This document shows, piece after piece, positions 1 to 9,559 of a stretch of DNA of 64,000 nt (positions within the stretch are counted from its first letter, which is position 1; every line of letters starts with the position of its first letter). The notes beneath the pieces were generated by a model. The model was given only the letters and a program-made list of their open reading frames with translations. It was not told the origin of the DNA and did no database searches. Source of the DNA: Forficula auricularia (lineage: Eukaryota; Arthropoda; Insecta; Dermaptera; Forficulidae); NCBI GenBank assembly GCA_024734495.1, contig JALMQS010000225.1, positions 18,676,573 through 18,740,572 of the forward strand, in the 5' to 3' direction. The translations under genes and the position numbers were made by a program.

Positions 1-560
1 TTAAAAACAAGGACTAAAGGACAGTCGATGGTGGAGAAGTAATCTCCTGAGTCGAAGCTCAAATACAATGTATACATTAATAGATTAAAAATTCAGTTTA
101 TTGGACAAAGTTTTTTTATTGAAGTTCTTCTTCAATTTTTGTACAACGTTTTGTCTCTCTCGATGTTTATTTCTATGACCTGTCAAATACATCTATACTT
201 ATATTGTTTTATGGTATCAATCTAGAAAGAAAAAATTCTACTATGTCTCAGTTATTTTTATCTTTATTTCAACCAATGTTGTTCTAACCAATTGAGGTGA
301 GTCTTATGTAATAGTAATGTTGTTTTTGTGATATTTGTGATTTTGGTTGTACCTGAATATTTGGTTGATTTGTGAAGACTTTCACCTAATTGATTTTTGT
401 TCTTGTTTGCAGTACTTGAAAAAGTCTCGAGAGAGACGAAACGTTGTACAAAAATTGAAGAAGAACTTCAATAAAAAAACTTTGTCCAATAAACTGAATT
501 TTTAATCTACTAATTATAATGGACATTAATCAACATAATTTAGTATACATTAATGTAAAA
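1..560 (+). repeat. Short A-tailed retroposon (family S), split copy
   Basis: Bases 1-80 match the body of a short repeat seen intact at 27790-28012, 52907-53157 and 53795-54020. The match resumes near 510-560 with the diverged tail. The interruption at 81-509 is a separate inverted-repeat element. The 5' head of the repeat lies outside the window. Conserved marks are the GGAGAAG...ATCTCC hairpin and the GTATACATTAAT stretch near the 3' end. I see no coding capacity. Confidence 0.6.
81..509. mobile_element. TIR element (MITE-like), 429 bp
   Basis: The ends form an inverted repeat of about 80 bp: 81-160 pairs with 429-509. The outer end reads TAGATTAAAAATTCAG on one side and its complement on the other. 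The arms include the complement pair GTACAACGTTTTGTC / GAAACGTTGTAC. There is no long ORF between the arms, so this is a non-autonomous DNA element. It sits inside a family S retroposon copy, which makes it the younger insertion. The superfamily is unknown because no clear target-site duplication is visible. Confidence 0.6.
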
Positions 561-832
561 TAATAATAAAATTAATAATAAAATTGAATAATTATAAGAT
601 ATTATAGATAATTTATTAGAATATCAATTACATTCTTTTAAAAAAAAATCCGACAATTCGAATCTCCTTCTTCAGGATTTAAAAGGGTCAACGAAAGAAC
701 CTCCGTGTATATTATTATTATTTTTAATTGCAATTACATTCAAAACTTTGTGGCCAGTGATACGTCATGATGATGGTCATAGTGGCTGTAAACGTTGGTT
801 AAAATATAAATTAAATTTTATTTTATTTTGGC

Positions 833-905
833 TCCGGTTAAAAATCGACCTTTTACCTGAATCAAAAAATTACCGAGCATTGCTCTGTGTTCCGTGTACT
901 TTAAA
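833..905 (+). repeat. Degraded 3' end of Helitron-like repeat (family H)
   Basis: The stretch around 870-900 resembles the hairpin end of family H (ACCGAGC...GCTCGGT followed by a GTACT end), with mismatches. It is best read as an old, truncated copy. The rest of 560-1650 is A+T-rich with no gene that I can support. The only moderately GC-rich part is 1200-1350, which has no recognisable domain. Confidence 0.35.
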
Positions 906-1650
906 TTATGTTGCCTAATTAATATGTAGAGTATTTATTGATTTTGTGTTAATTTTGCTGGTGACAACATTTATTTAATGAAAACAACCTCGGGGGCTAA
1001 TGGGCGTGGGCGTGGTCTTGGTTCCAGGGGTGAACATAAACCAAATAAATAAATAAATTAAATCATATATGAATTATTCTGAATAAATCTGAATATAGGA
1101 ATATTATTCCAGTTTAAATATGTTTTAGGTATAGTATTTCATTTGCATATCACCTTTGTATGACCGGCAGTATAGCAGTTAAAGCAGGTAGAGTAGAGGT
1201 GAACATTTTGAAGGGTAACGACCCTCCCGGAAGGGCTGTTGCTCTTTAAGAGCCTCTGTGGCATTGGCCGTTGACCCTCGAAGGCCTAGGCCTAGCTCGA
1301 TCGATCCCACAACCACTCTCGGCTGTTCTCTCGCAGACGCTTTTTTGTCGTTTTTTTCGCTATAGCCAATTAATAATAAGATCATCCTTAAGAAGAAATC
1401 AATGAGCGTGTACTTTTCTTAATCTATGTAAATACTAGAGACTAAAGTTTCGAAATTTTAACCTTCATCAGCAGTATTTTTAATTAGAATGTTATTTGTC
1501 TTGGATAGAAATCTCCAGCTTACTATTACAATAAAACAAATTTACTTCCATCAAATCGGGTATACAAGTAAAAAAACAGATAAAATATTTATTTAGATAT
1601 GGTACTATAATGTTTTAAAATTATAAATTGTGGTGTTTTTTGTTTTTTCG

Positions 1651-1654
<4 letters not shown>

Positions 1655-1702
<48 letters not shown>
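1655..1702. repeat. (TA)n microsatellite
   Basis: An uninterrupted TA dinucleotide tract of about 48 bp. The DNA from 1720 to 2120 is of more ordinary composition, but no gene could be recognised in it. Confidence 0.95.
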
Positions 1703-1704
<2 letters not shown>

Positions 1705-2124
1705 TGAATCTGTTTTGACTTTGTCAGTTTTGTCTTCACGATGTTTTTCGAATACCTAGCTAAACTCTAGACGACTCTTTTATGAAAATGCGTCTCCTCT
1801 ATAATTCCAAATAGACGAAACCTCGTCTCTTTTTTCGAGATCTAATTCGGTCTTGCCTCTGCGACGGACGGACAGACAGACGGATTGGCTGTCACTGAAT
1901 GAGAAGGGGTCGGGTCAAAGTCAGAAGCGACCCAGATTCCGATTCCGGCCAGGCCTCTAATAGAATCAACCGAAATTAGCTTTTGGGACCTGGACAGAGG
2001 GTGCCAAGGACCAGGTACGACAGTTGGCCATCTCTGAATGTCAACGACGACGCCTGCCTGACCCAGATATCTTCAATCCCAAAACTATTTCATCAATTCG
2101 CTTCAGAAATATCGCCCGATACCA

Positions 2125-2320
2125 TATATACCGGGAGAGATTTTTATCTTGAGACAGTCTTATAACTCTAAAATAGTGCATTATATGAAACAAAGTTTCA
2201 AATAAAAGTTGTTTTATATCAAGGGGAAACTAAACTACGATATTGTTTATCGACCTAGAACAAGCTTTCAAGGGTATTTCAACGTCAAGTTCTGTTTTTT
2301 AAATGGAAACCTATATTTAT
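2125..2320 (+). repeat. Dispersed repeat, inverted relative to 10770-10950
   Basis: This segment contains GAGACAGTCTTATAACTC, a run around a TATAATGCACT-type motif, and a stretch reading CAAGGGTATTTCAACG. The same series appears in reverse complement at 10770-10950. The two copies have no coding content and no visible termini. Confidence 0.5.
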
Positions 2321-2980
2321 AATTTTCTCATTAATATATCTAGGAATAATTAACATATTAACGAGAATTGTTCTTGATCGCGCTTTTTAAACAAGATATA
2401 CGAGACTATTGCTGGTTGAAGCTATTGGGGTCGACTGAGTCTTAAGTCTGGACCAAGAGAGAATGAAAAAGATGTGATCCAATTTAGCTATAAACCAGCA
2501 TCATTTCGCGTTTAGCGGGCTACTCATGACGTTTTTTTATATCAAACACTGATATGGATCACCAAATGAATTTGTAATCTGAGATGTTATATATTCAATC
2601 TCCCAGTCCAGCGCGCTCGATCTGTTAACACATATGTTAGGTGTTTGCTATTAATTAATCGTATATTTCCTATATTTGATTCAATCGCGAATCGAATTCA
2701 GGTGATTTTTCTCAAATATTATCCGAATTTATATATTTCTAACTTGAAATAATGAACTTAAATAAATTTATAATTTTCTCATTAATATATCAAAGAATAA
2801 TTAACATATTAACGAGAATTGTCTTTGATCACGCTTTTTAAACAAAATATATGGCTAAACGCGAAATGATGCTGGATTATAGCTAAATGGATCACATCTT
2901 TTTTTATTCTCTCTTGGTCCAGACTTAATACTCAGCAGTCTCCTATAGCTTCAACCAGCAATAGTCTCGTGATATATATG
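2311..2980. repeat. Inverted-repeat element with internal direct repeat
   Basis: Arms of about 120 bp at roughly 2398-2518 and 2852-2976 are reverse complements. For example CTATTGCTGGTTGAAGCTAT pairs with its complement near 2945-2965, and the block containing GCATCATTTCGCGTTTAGC pairs with one near 2855-2875. A direct repeat of about 87 bp (2311-2398 and 2764-2850, ATTAACATATTAACGAGAATT core) lies before each arm. A third inverted copy of that direct repeat is at 4820-4905. No ORF is present. Confidence 0.6.
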
Positions 2981-4188
2981 TCGTGGCCACATCGTAGAAT
3001 TGACCATTTCATGAAATGTTTCAATGTCTATAGGCCACATTATGATGTGCCTTGGCCAGATCAATGATAAGAAATCGTTTGCCGATATGGTCAACAAAAC
3101 GCGCGGCTACTTCATGAAATGGTCAAGATTATTTGATCATATCGTAAAATGGTTACATTAATTACCGGTAGAGGCGCTGGAAGCGTTTTTTTACGTGTCA
3201 ACAATGGAAGCCGCTGAATATAATGTTGTTACTCTTAGTGAAAAAGTGAATAATTTGTTAGTAAATGAAGAAATCAATGTGTCATCAGTGTTCTCCCACC
3301 AGTGGCGCACCATTACCCCTTGTCCAGTCCGAAAAGGAGCTATACGAACCCAACCGAGCCGAAATGAACATATATTAACCGAACCGGAGTCGTTTGCACA
3401 TATTCGGTTCTATTACGTGGTTTGATTTAATAAAATATTGTAAATAATATTAATAATATTTCATATTTCAATATGTTTCACTATAAACCAACACCGCTTT
3501 CCCTAAACTTTATTAATAATATTTATTATATTATTATACATTAATATTGATTTAATGCACTTTTAATTGAAACCCGATTAGACGGAATCAAATTATATTT
3601 TTGAATCCCCGGGTCAATATTCGTTGAGTACTGCACCCTGGGAGCGATCCAATAACTAAGATAGGGAGGGAGAGGTGAGCAGAGTGGGGGAACCCTTTTG
3701 ACAACGAAATTGCCGCTTAAAAAGGAGACCCACAGCGTTGCTTTTACCCTAAATATTTGTTTGTTTTCTAAAAATAATTATGTAACTTGACGTGTTTGAT
3801 GTTTAATTTTGTAAGGATAATATTAGGGACCTTTATAAATGAATAGCTAACTTAAATTAAAATAATATTTTTTCTACATTGTGGCATTTTAGATTTGGTA
3901 TGATGTATTTTAAGATTCTTTTAATATTTCCTAAAGTCCCTAGTTAAATGTTTGTCTGACTTAAAGAACAATAAACAAGTTTGTCACATATTCTGGATTT
4001 TTATTAAATATTTTATGGACACCCTATTTTACAATATGGCCAATCGTGGATGACAAAATCAAGAAATATTCACGATTTAATGATCTGGTCAAATTAAGTT
4101 GGCCACATCATGAAATGTGAACATTTCATGAAATTCTCGAGCATTTCATGAAATGGTCAATTCTACGATGTGGCCACGACATATATAT
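2974..4188. mobile_element. TIR DNA element, about 1.2 kb
   Basis: The two ends are inverted copies. ATATATGTCGTGGCCACATC at 2975-2994 is mirrored at about 4165-4185, and the similarity continues through palindromic subrepeats of the form CATTTCATGAAATG near both ends. The element holds one short ORF (3195-3425) and a fragment shared with the hairpin at 44288-44455. The array of subterminal palindromes suggests transposase-binding repeats, by inference. The superfamily is not assigned. Bases 4200-5200 hold no gene. A TATA-like TTTATAAAAGG at about 4677-4687 is the only promoter-like string, and its context is unclear. Confidence 0.55.
3195..3425 (+). pseudogene. Short ORF inside the 2974-4188 TIR element
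   Basis: A 76-codon ORF in the interior of the TIR element. Its first 25 or so residues (MSTMEAAEYNVVTLSEKV and following) look like an ordinary soluble, acidic protein start. From about residue 45 the frame runs into sequence also present in the hairpin repeat at 44288-44455, so the ORF is chimeric. It may be the 5' remnant of the element's own transposase, but I cannot identify a DNA-binding domain or catalytic motif. It could equally be chance. Confidence 0.2.
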
Positions 4189-5211
4189 ATAGGAAATGAT
4201 TAAGATGATGGATGATTTTTATTATGTTTGGCTAGAAGGGTTAGTTGGAAATATATGAGCCAGGCTTGGATGGCAAATAAGCTTCAGAGAATATAATCTC
4301 TATTGGCGGCGTTAAAGCCAGAAAAATGCTTTTTTTTAATAAGAATTTCCACTAGGCAGTTAAAACAATGCTTTTTAAAAATACGAACTTGCCAGAGGCA
4401 ATTGGAAACATGCTTTTAACGAAATAATGGCACAAGGCCCGCATTTATTGCTTCTTCGTTACAGAACATGTATATAAATTACTTCTTAGACACAAGCCTT
4501 TTCGTTCCCAGGTGAATTGTCCCATTCAATGAGTTTCAACAAGTGACAACTCACACATGACAACTGAATTCGCTTCGAGGAGATGGCTTCTTTTATAACC
4601 CTTGCTCTAATTAGCAATTGTTTAATTATTCCCGCGTTTTAGGTGACGTATGTATAATTTTTCGCGCGGTGGCTTCTTTATAAAAGGGGCGTGTCCCTGC
4701 TGCTCGCCCGCCAGTTTATCGAAAGATTCTGACGGGCAAACGTCTTTCTCAAGGCGAAAATGAATCTTTATTTTCAAAAGCATTTTACATTGAAAGGAGC
4801 AAAGAATAAAATCCTACATATATCTTGTTTAAAATGCGCGATCAAAACAATTCTCGTTAATATGTTAATTATTCTTTGATATATTAATGAGAAAATTATA
4901 ATTTCATTATTTCAAGTTAGAAATATATAAGTTCAGATATTATTTTCACTTAATATTTGACAAAAATCACCTGCATTCGATTCGCAATTGAATCAAATAT
5001 AGGATACTTTTGGGAAACCTAAGTATATGTTTCTGTACATATTCTGAAAAAACTGAACAACTAACTTTCATAAGAACTATTTTTTGATACGATATCAAAT
5101 AAACAAAATATTAAATCAATTAGATCTCAAAAAAATCCTAATAATTATTTTTAACAATAATTCAACTTAATTATTAAATAATAATGATAAAATAATTAAT
5201 TATTTAAATAA

Positions 5212-5931
5212 ATCTTATTATATTAAACGAGCAAAGTTATATATATATATATCCGGTCGGGTTCTCGAAAACGGCTCTAACGATTTGGATGAAATTCACG
5301 GGTTAGGAGGGTTTTGTGTTGGACATTCGATCTGTCACGGTCTCATCTTCGGCTCAGTTGTTTTTGATGGGGTTTTTGTTAATTGTAACAATTATTCACA
5401 GGTGGTTATCTCGATAAAAATGTGTATTTACATTTTTATTCAATTTCCTTTTAATAAATAATTGTTTTTTTAATTTTATATCCCACAATAAGATCATTAT
5501 AATTATTATTATATAAATATATTAAAAGTTTGAAAATTTAATTGATTAAAAATCGAATTTTAAATCCCACAAGCGTATTTTTCTGTATTAGAATTTGGCA
5601 ATTTAATTGATGAACTCAAAAATTGTTATTTAATTAAAAAAAATTATTATACTTTATTTATTTATATACCTATACCCATATACACATAATCTGTGGGCTA
5701 CTACAAGACTTAAAATGCAAAAACTGGGTGAGGGGGGGAGTGGGGGAGATGTGGGGGTGCGGTGGTGGAGGGGTACGGGGGGCGAGGGAAGTGGTTCCGG
5801 GGGTGGGGTGCAGGAGGTAGGGTAAAGTGGTGGTGGTCCGGGGGGGCGAAGGTGGGGGTTCGGGGATTAATATTTATAGCTTTTAACTGAAGCAAAAAGT
5901 TACCGAGCATCGCTCGGTGGCTCCAGGTACT
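5212..5931 (+). mobile_element. Helitron-like repeat (family H), copy A
   Basis: This is the most intact forward copy of a family found also at 51115-51906, 52556-53410, 53456-54394, 54417-55171 and 57159-57903. The 5' end carries ATTAAACGAGC and the 3' end a 7-bp hairpin ACCGAGC-ATC-GCTCGGT followed by about 12 nt ending GGTACT. There are no terminal inverted repeats and no ORF of its own. A 3' hairpin without TIRs resembles Helitrons or Helentron-derived elements such as HINE/DINE-1. The canonical CTRR end is not conserved across copies, so the class is provisional. Confidence 0.5.
5725..5868 (+). other. G-rich tract inside family H
   Basis: About 140 bases with many runs of three to seven G and almost no C, lying 60-200 bases before the 3' hairpin of family H copy A. 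The same position in the reverse-strand copies (51180-51350, 53515-53600, 54450-54550, 57190-57300) is C-rich, so the G-rich strand is always the element's sense strand. It could fold into G-quadruplexes. The apparent minus-strand ORF across it (5710-5910) is a composition artefact. Confidence 0.6.
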
Positions 5932-6189
5932 AATTATTAAATCGAAAAGTTACAACAATTAAAATAAGTGTTTATAATTATATTAAAACTTCATTATAAA
6001 CAGATTTAAGAGATTATTATACAAATTCTTAATCTTAAAAAAAAAAAAAAAACTGAACAACTAACTTTCATTAGAAGTATTTTTTTATACGACATCAAAT
6101 AAACAAATTATTAAATCAAAAAATAGATCTTAAAAAAATTCCTAATAATTAATCTTAATAATTATTAAGCTTAATTATCAAATAATAAT

Positions 6190-6286
6190 CCCAGGTAACC
6201 ACAATATCCTCAGAATATTCTAAGGATATTCTAAGGACATTTAAATCTTCTTAGAATATTCTGAGGATATTGTGTGTTACCTGGGA
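6190..6286. mobile_element. 97-bp palindromic MITE
   Basis: A near-perfect hairpin: CCCAGGTAACCACAATATCC at the left end is mirrored by GGATATTGTGTGTTACCTGGG at the right, and GAATATTCTAAG pairs internally. A second, left-truncated copy lies at 55945-56018 with the same right end (TGTGTTACCTGGG). No coding potential. Confidence 0.65.
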
Positions 6287-6616
6287 TGATCAAATATTTA
6301 ATTATTAAATAAATAATTTAATAATAATTAACAATTTTTTTAAACACATTTACCACAAGATAAAATGAAGCTCGAGAGGGTGTATTTCTGTCAGCCCACA
6401 CATAACACTTTTTTCACATTCACCGCATAAATTAACACCATTATTTTAATTTTGTCTTCAACAAAAAAATGCTCCATTTTTATTATGCTAAGTAATACAA
6501 TATAGCTATCTACTCGATTGACACGAGAAATAAACTTTTTTTAATGTCAAGAATTTTAACTACTTCTATTAGATAGAAAATAATCTCTTAAATAAAAATA
6601 AGTTTATGATAATTAT

Positions 6617-6832
6617 TGTTAGGTGTGGTGCAGGGAGGGGCTGCTGGTTGGCATTTGGCCCCTCCAGATTCGCATGTCCGAATCCGTTCCTCCTCCAGTC
6701 GAATCGAGTCGCTTTAATTATAGCATGGGTGAATATATTTCACTCATGCAAAAGCGACTCAACGATCCGACTGAGTCATCTAGCGGCCGTGTCTCAAGGC
6801 TCGAGGCACATGAGCAAGAACGGGCCGCTACA
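6617..6832 (-). repeat. LTR of the TRIM (downstream copy on the minus strand)
   Basis: The 216-bp LTR begins TGTTAGGTGTGG on the plus strand and ends GGGCCGCTACA. It differs from its partner at only a few positions, which suggests a fairly recent insertion. The overlapping plus-strand ORFs across both LTRs are accidental. Confidence 0.75.
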
Positions 6833-6931
6833 CCACACCCTTTGTTTCTTGTGTGATTGCCGATTACCGACTAAGTCAGCCGGGCAAGGCTCTATCCACC
6901 TAGCTGGCGGGTCAAGAGGCTGCTTGCTTTG

Positions 6932-6951
6932 CAATCACGTCGGGGTCACCA
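6932..6951 (-). promoter_or_regulatory. Primer binding site, tRNA-Trp type
   Basis: The minus strand reads TGGTGACCCCGACGTGATTG, beginning with the complement of a tRNA CCA tail and continuing as the complement of the tRNA-Trp acceptor and T-arm region. It lies 5 nt inside the upstream (minus-strand) LTR, the expected place for a minus-strand DNA primer site. Confidence 0.75.
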
Positions 6952-6956
6952 GTTAT

Positions 6957-7173
6957 TGTTAGGTGTGGTGCAGGGAGGGGCTGCTGGTTGGCATTTGGCC
7001 CCTCCAGATTCGAATGTCCGAATCCGTTCGCTTCTCCAGTCGAATCGAGTCGCTTTAATTATAGCATGGGTGAATATATTTCACTCATGCAAAAGCGACT
7101 CAACGATCCGACTGAGTCATCTAGCGGCCGTGTCTCAAGGCTCGAGGCACATGAGCAAGAACGGGCCGCTACA
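6957..7173 (-). repeat. LTR of the TRIM (upstream copy on the minus strand)
   Basis: This 217-bp repeat is the partner of 6617-6832 and has the same TG...CA ends. On the minus strand it is the 5' LTR because the primer site follows it. Confidence 0.75.
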
Positions 7174-7264
7174 ATAATTATAAATATTTATTGTCATTGT
7201 TGTGACTTTTCAATTTAATAATTATTTATTTATTATTTAATTATTTAATCATTATTATTTAATA

Positions 7265-7940
7265 ACGAGCTTTTCGTGCGTGCCTTCGGCACGCCCTCGA
7301 AGCTCGGGCTTGGTGCCCTGGCGGGCGGCGTCTCGGTTCAAAAATTTTATTCCTCTTAAAAAACCACACTCCAAATGTATACATGTAAACTCCCGAAAAT
7401 ACATACTCTCTTAAAAGTTTCGCCCCATTTTCGTCCTGACACAGCTACAGAAATGAGAATCTAGATATAAATCTGGGAGTATTTCTTATTTCTATAATCT
7501 ACAGCATTGAGATATTTTTTGTGTGGAAATATGTAGATTTATTTAAATAAGTGGGATCGTGTGAAGAGGAGAATTATATTATATCATTTTTTTTAAAATT
7601 TGGGATCGATAATCGATATAAGGCTCCGAATATTTAAAAGAGATCAGGTGTTGTTTGTATGACAGGCTGCTCCATCCAATATTGCCATGAGAAACTCGGG
7701 CATGCGCTCTTTCTGTGCGCAAAGAAAAGCAAATTGAATATTTAATTTTTGTGTGGTGAGGGGGCGGGGAGGAGGAATAATTATCAATATATTTAATGTT
7801 TCTTAATTTAAAATCAACTGGAGTCTTTCATTTCAAAATTCGAGTCCAAATTACGATTATATTTCAAATTGCCATATGACGACGGCATTACGTCAGCGTT
7901 GCGGCAAATTAATCTGGACTAATCTATATAGTATATTAAG
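7265..7940 (+). mobile_element. Family T repeat, copy T1 (tRNA-like part deleted)
   Basis: It starts ACGAGCTTTTCGTGCG, the shared 5' end of family T (also 14404, 60329 and, truncated, 49068). A structured GC-rich leader follows, with complementary CGAGCTT...AAGCTCG and GCGTGCC-TTC-GGCACGC. Next comes one diverged 159-bp-type unit (TTTAATGTTTCTTAATTTAA) at about 7793, then the shared 3' end ...CAAATTAATCT...TATATAGTATA. Unlike T2-T4 it lacks the box A/box B segment. Confidence 0.6.
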
Positions 7941-8096
7941 TTGAATAATTGTTAAAAATAATTATTAAAATTTTTTTGAGATCTAATTGATTCATGTATT
8001 TTTTTTTATTTGATGTCGTATAAATAAATAGTTCTTATGAAAGTTTTTAAGGAATTTGGTGTTGGTACTTGGTGAAACATTTTTTAACATTATTGG

Positions 8097-8162
8097 ATAA
8101 AAAATACTTGGTAGGTTTCACATTATAGTGAAACCTACCAAGTATTTTTATCCAATAATCTT
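8097..8162. repeat. Perfect hairpin
   Basis: ATTATTGGATAAAAAATACTTGGTAGG...CACTATAGTG...CCTACCAAGTATTTTTATCCAATAAT folds into a hairpin with an arm of about 30 bp. The same CCTACCAAGTATTTTTATCC motif forms the outer ends of the palindrome at 46540-47240 and occurs at 34320-34350. It is therefore a terminus of a dispersed foldback family. Confidence 0.65.
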
Positions 8163-8239
8163 ATGAAAGTTGTTCAGTTTTTTTTTTTTTTTTTTTTTTT
8201 GTGAATTAAGGATAATTTATCTAAAGAAACATATAGGTC

Positions 8240-8790
8240 ATAAGATGGTGTCATCTATTAAATCCGTTGAAATGGAATATTTTTAATTATATGTCAGAGG
8301 GGTTGTTTTTCACCCCTCGGGAATCGAACCCGAGTGCCAGTAACAGCAATCCGGGCCACCTGCCCCGTATGGAAATAAATAGATTTTCGAAATATGTTTT
8401 TTTATATATTTTTTGAAAATATATTAAAAATATAAAATTTTTGTGTTAAATTTATATAAAATTTATACTAGAGCGACATAAAAATAATTTTATTTTAAGA
8501 ATATATAGAAAACATAAACTTTATATAAATTTAATACAAAAATTTTATATTTTTAATATGTTTTCAAAAATATATCAAAAAACATATTTCGAAAATCTAT
8601 TTATTTCTATACGTGATGGCTCACCTGCGGGATACGAACCACTCTGACATATGCAAACGTGTAAAATATTTTACTCAAAGATTGTTATCTTAATTTGTAA
8701 AATTTCGCGATATAGTGATTCTAAATTTAAACATATAGCCATGCCATATAATTTAAATAAAAATTTTTAAGAAAAAATAAAAACCGATTT
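8240..8790 (-). mobile_element. tRNA-like cassette element, inverted copy, interrupted
   Basis: This is the reverse complement of 9560-9838. It carries a T-arm (CTCGGG / CCCGAG around an AATCGAA loop, 8316-8334 on the minus strand) and an outer stem, ATATGTCAGAG at 8289-8299 pairing with CTCTGACATAT at 8642-8652. The cassette is split by a 250-bp palindromic element (8360-8618). Together with 9560-9838 it makes the arms of a roughly 1.6-kb palindrome centred on a family G copy. Confidence 0.6.
8360..8618. mobile_element. Palindromic MITE inserted in a tRNA-like cassette
   Basis: Arms of about 110 bp are reverse complements: GGAAATAAATAGATTTTCGA at the left is mirrored at 8590-8612, with matched TTAAATTTATATAAA blocks inside. 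The junctions are clear because the uninterrupted cassette at 9680-9790 supplies the empty-site sequence. No ORF. Confidence 0.65.
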
Positions 8791-9530
8791 CAAAAAATTA
8801 AGTGCAACAAATATAAAAATACACTAAAAGGTATAAAATAATTATTATCTTATTTAGTTACAACTAAACGACGAAATATTAACACGAAATTACTTTTTAA
8901 AGTCGGTGCCAAACAAACTATACCTATAAGCGAGCGTACCCGCCAAACGTACTAAGTAAGATCCGTCGAGTGCGATTCATAAAAGGTATATGTTTGGCAC
9001 CGACTTAAAAAAGTAATTTCGTGTTAATATTTTGTCGTTTAGTTGTAACTAAATAAGATAATAATTATTTTATACCTTTTAGTGTATTTTTATATTTGTT
9101 GCACTTAATTTTTTGAAATCGGTTTTTATTTTTTTCTTAAAAATTTTTATTTTTCTCTTTTTAGTGATGTTATTAATAGTGATCATATCATCAGAACTTG
9201 ACCAAATTAATATGACACCATCCCTAAGACACTCCCTTTCGGATAAAAAAAGAACCATCGAAATCGGTTCATAAACAAAGAGGTTAGGTCTAAACAAACC
9301 TAAACAAACCTAATAAAAAAGGTCTAATACCTATGAAAAAAAATCGAAAAAAAAATGGGACCAATCGGAAGCTAGACTGGACCCAATGCAAAAAAAAATT
9401 TCAAAATCGGTTGGCAATTGGCGGAGATATGAGGTAACATAGGCACAAAAAAAAAAAAAAAAAAAAAAAAAATTCAATCGAATAGAGAACCTCCTCCTTT
9501 TTTGAAGTCGGTTAATAAAGGTGTTTCGAA
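8765..9530 (-). mobile_element. Foldback repeat family G, copy G1
   Basis: One of six large copies (36018, 40601, 45193 truncated by the gap, 48152, 58690). The ends are ACCGACTTCAAAAAA and TTTTTTGAAGTCGGT, and an A/T homopolymer lies near one end. A central palindrome has arms of about 140 bp (GAAGTCGGTGCCAAAC / GTTTGGCACCGACTT) around a 75-bp loop. No conserved protein is detectable. It interrupts the inverted tRNA-like elements on either side. It is probably a non-autonomous element of unknown class. Confidence 0.65.
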
Positions 9531-9559
9531 TTTTGAAAAAAATTCAAAAAATTCGAAAC

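Larger units (their letters stand above)
6617..7173 (-). mobile_element. TRIM-type miniature LTR retrotransposon
   Basis: Two direct repeats of 216-217 bp (6617-6832 and 6957-7173), each bounded by TG...CA, enclose only 124 bp. Read on the minus strand, the first LTR is followed after 5 nt by TGGTGACCCCGACGTGATTG, which complements the 3' end of tRNA-Trp. A purine-rich AAACAAAGGGTGTGG precedes the other LTR. An 8-bp direct repeat ATAATTAT flanks the whole element (6609-6616, 7174-7181). LTR, primer site, polypurine tract and LTR with no coding region is the definition of a TRIM. tRNA-Trp priming is known from the CsRn1-like Ty3/Gypsy group (from memory). Related longer LTRs lie at 45550-45869 and 56470-56796. 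Confidence 0.8.

Noticed and set aside
4670..4760. TATA-containing promoter or LTR near TTTATAAAAGG
   Set aside because: No TG...CA ends, no repeat partner and no downstream gene could be found to support it.
5710..5910. Proline-rich 66-codon ORF
   Set aside because: It is the reverse strand of the G-rich tract in family H, so its composition explains it.
5923..5934. Canonical Helitron CTRR end (CTAA) for family H
   Set aside because: Other copies continue as CTAT or CTTA after the same GGTACT, so the A's belong to the target site.
8316..8334. Functional tRNA gene on the minus strand
   Set aside because: Only the T-arm is canonical, and the cassette is interrupted by a MITE.
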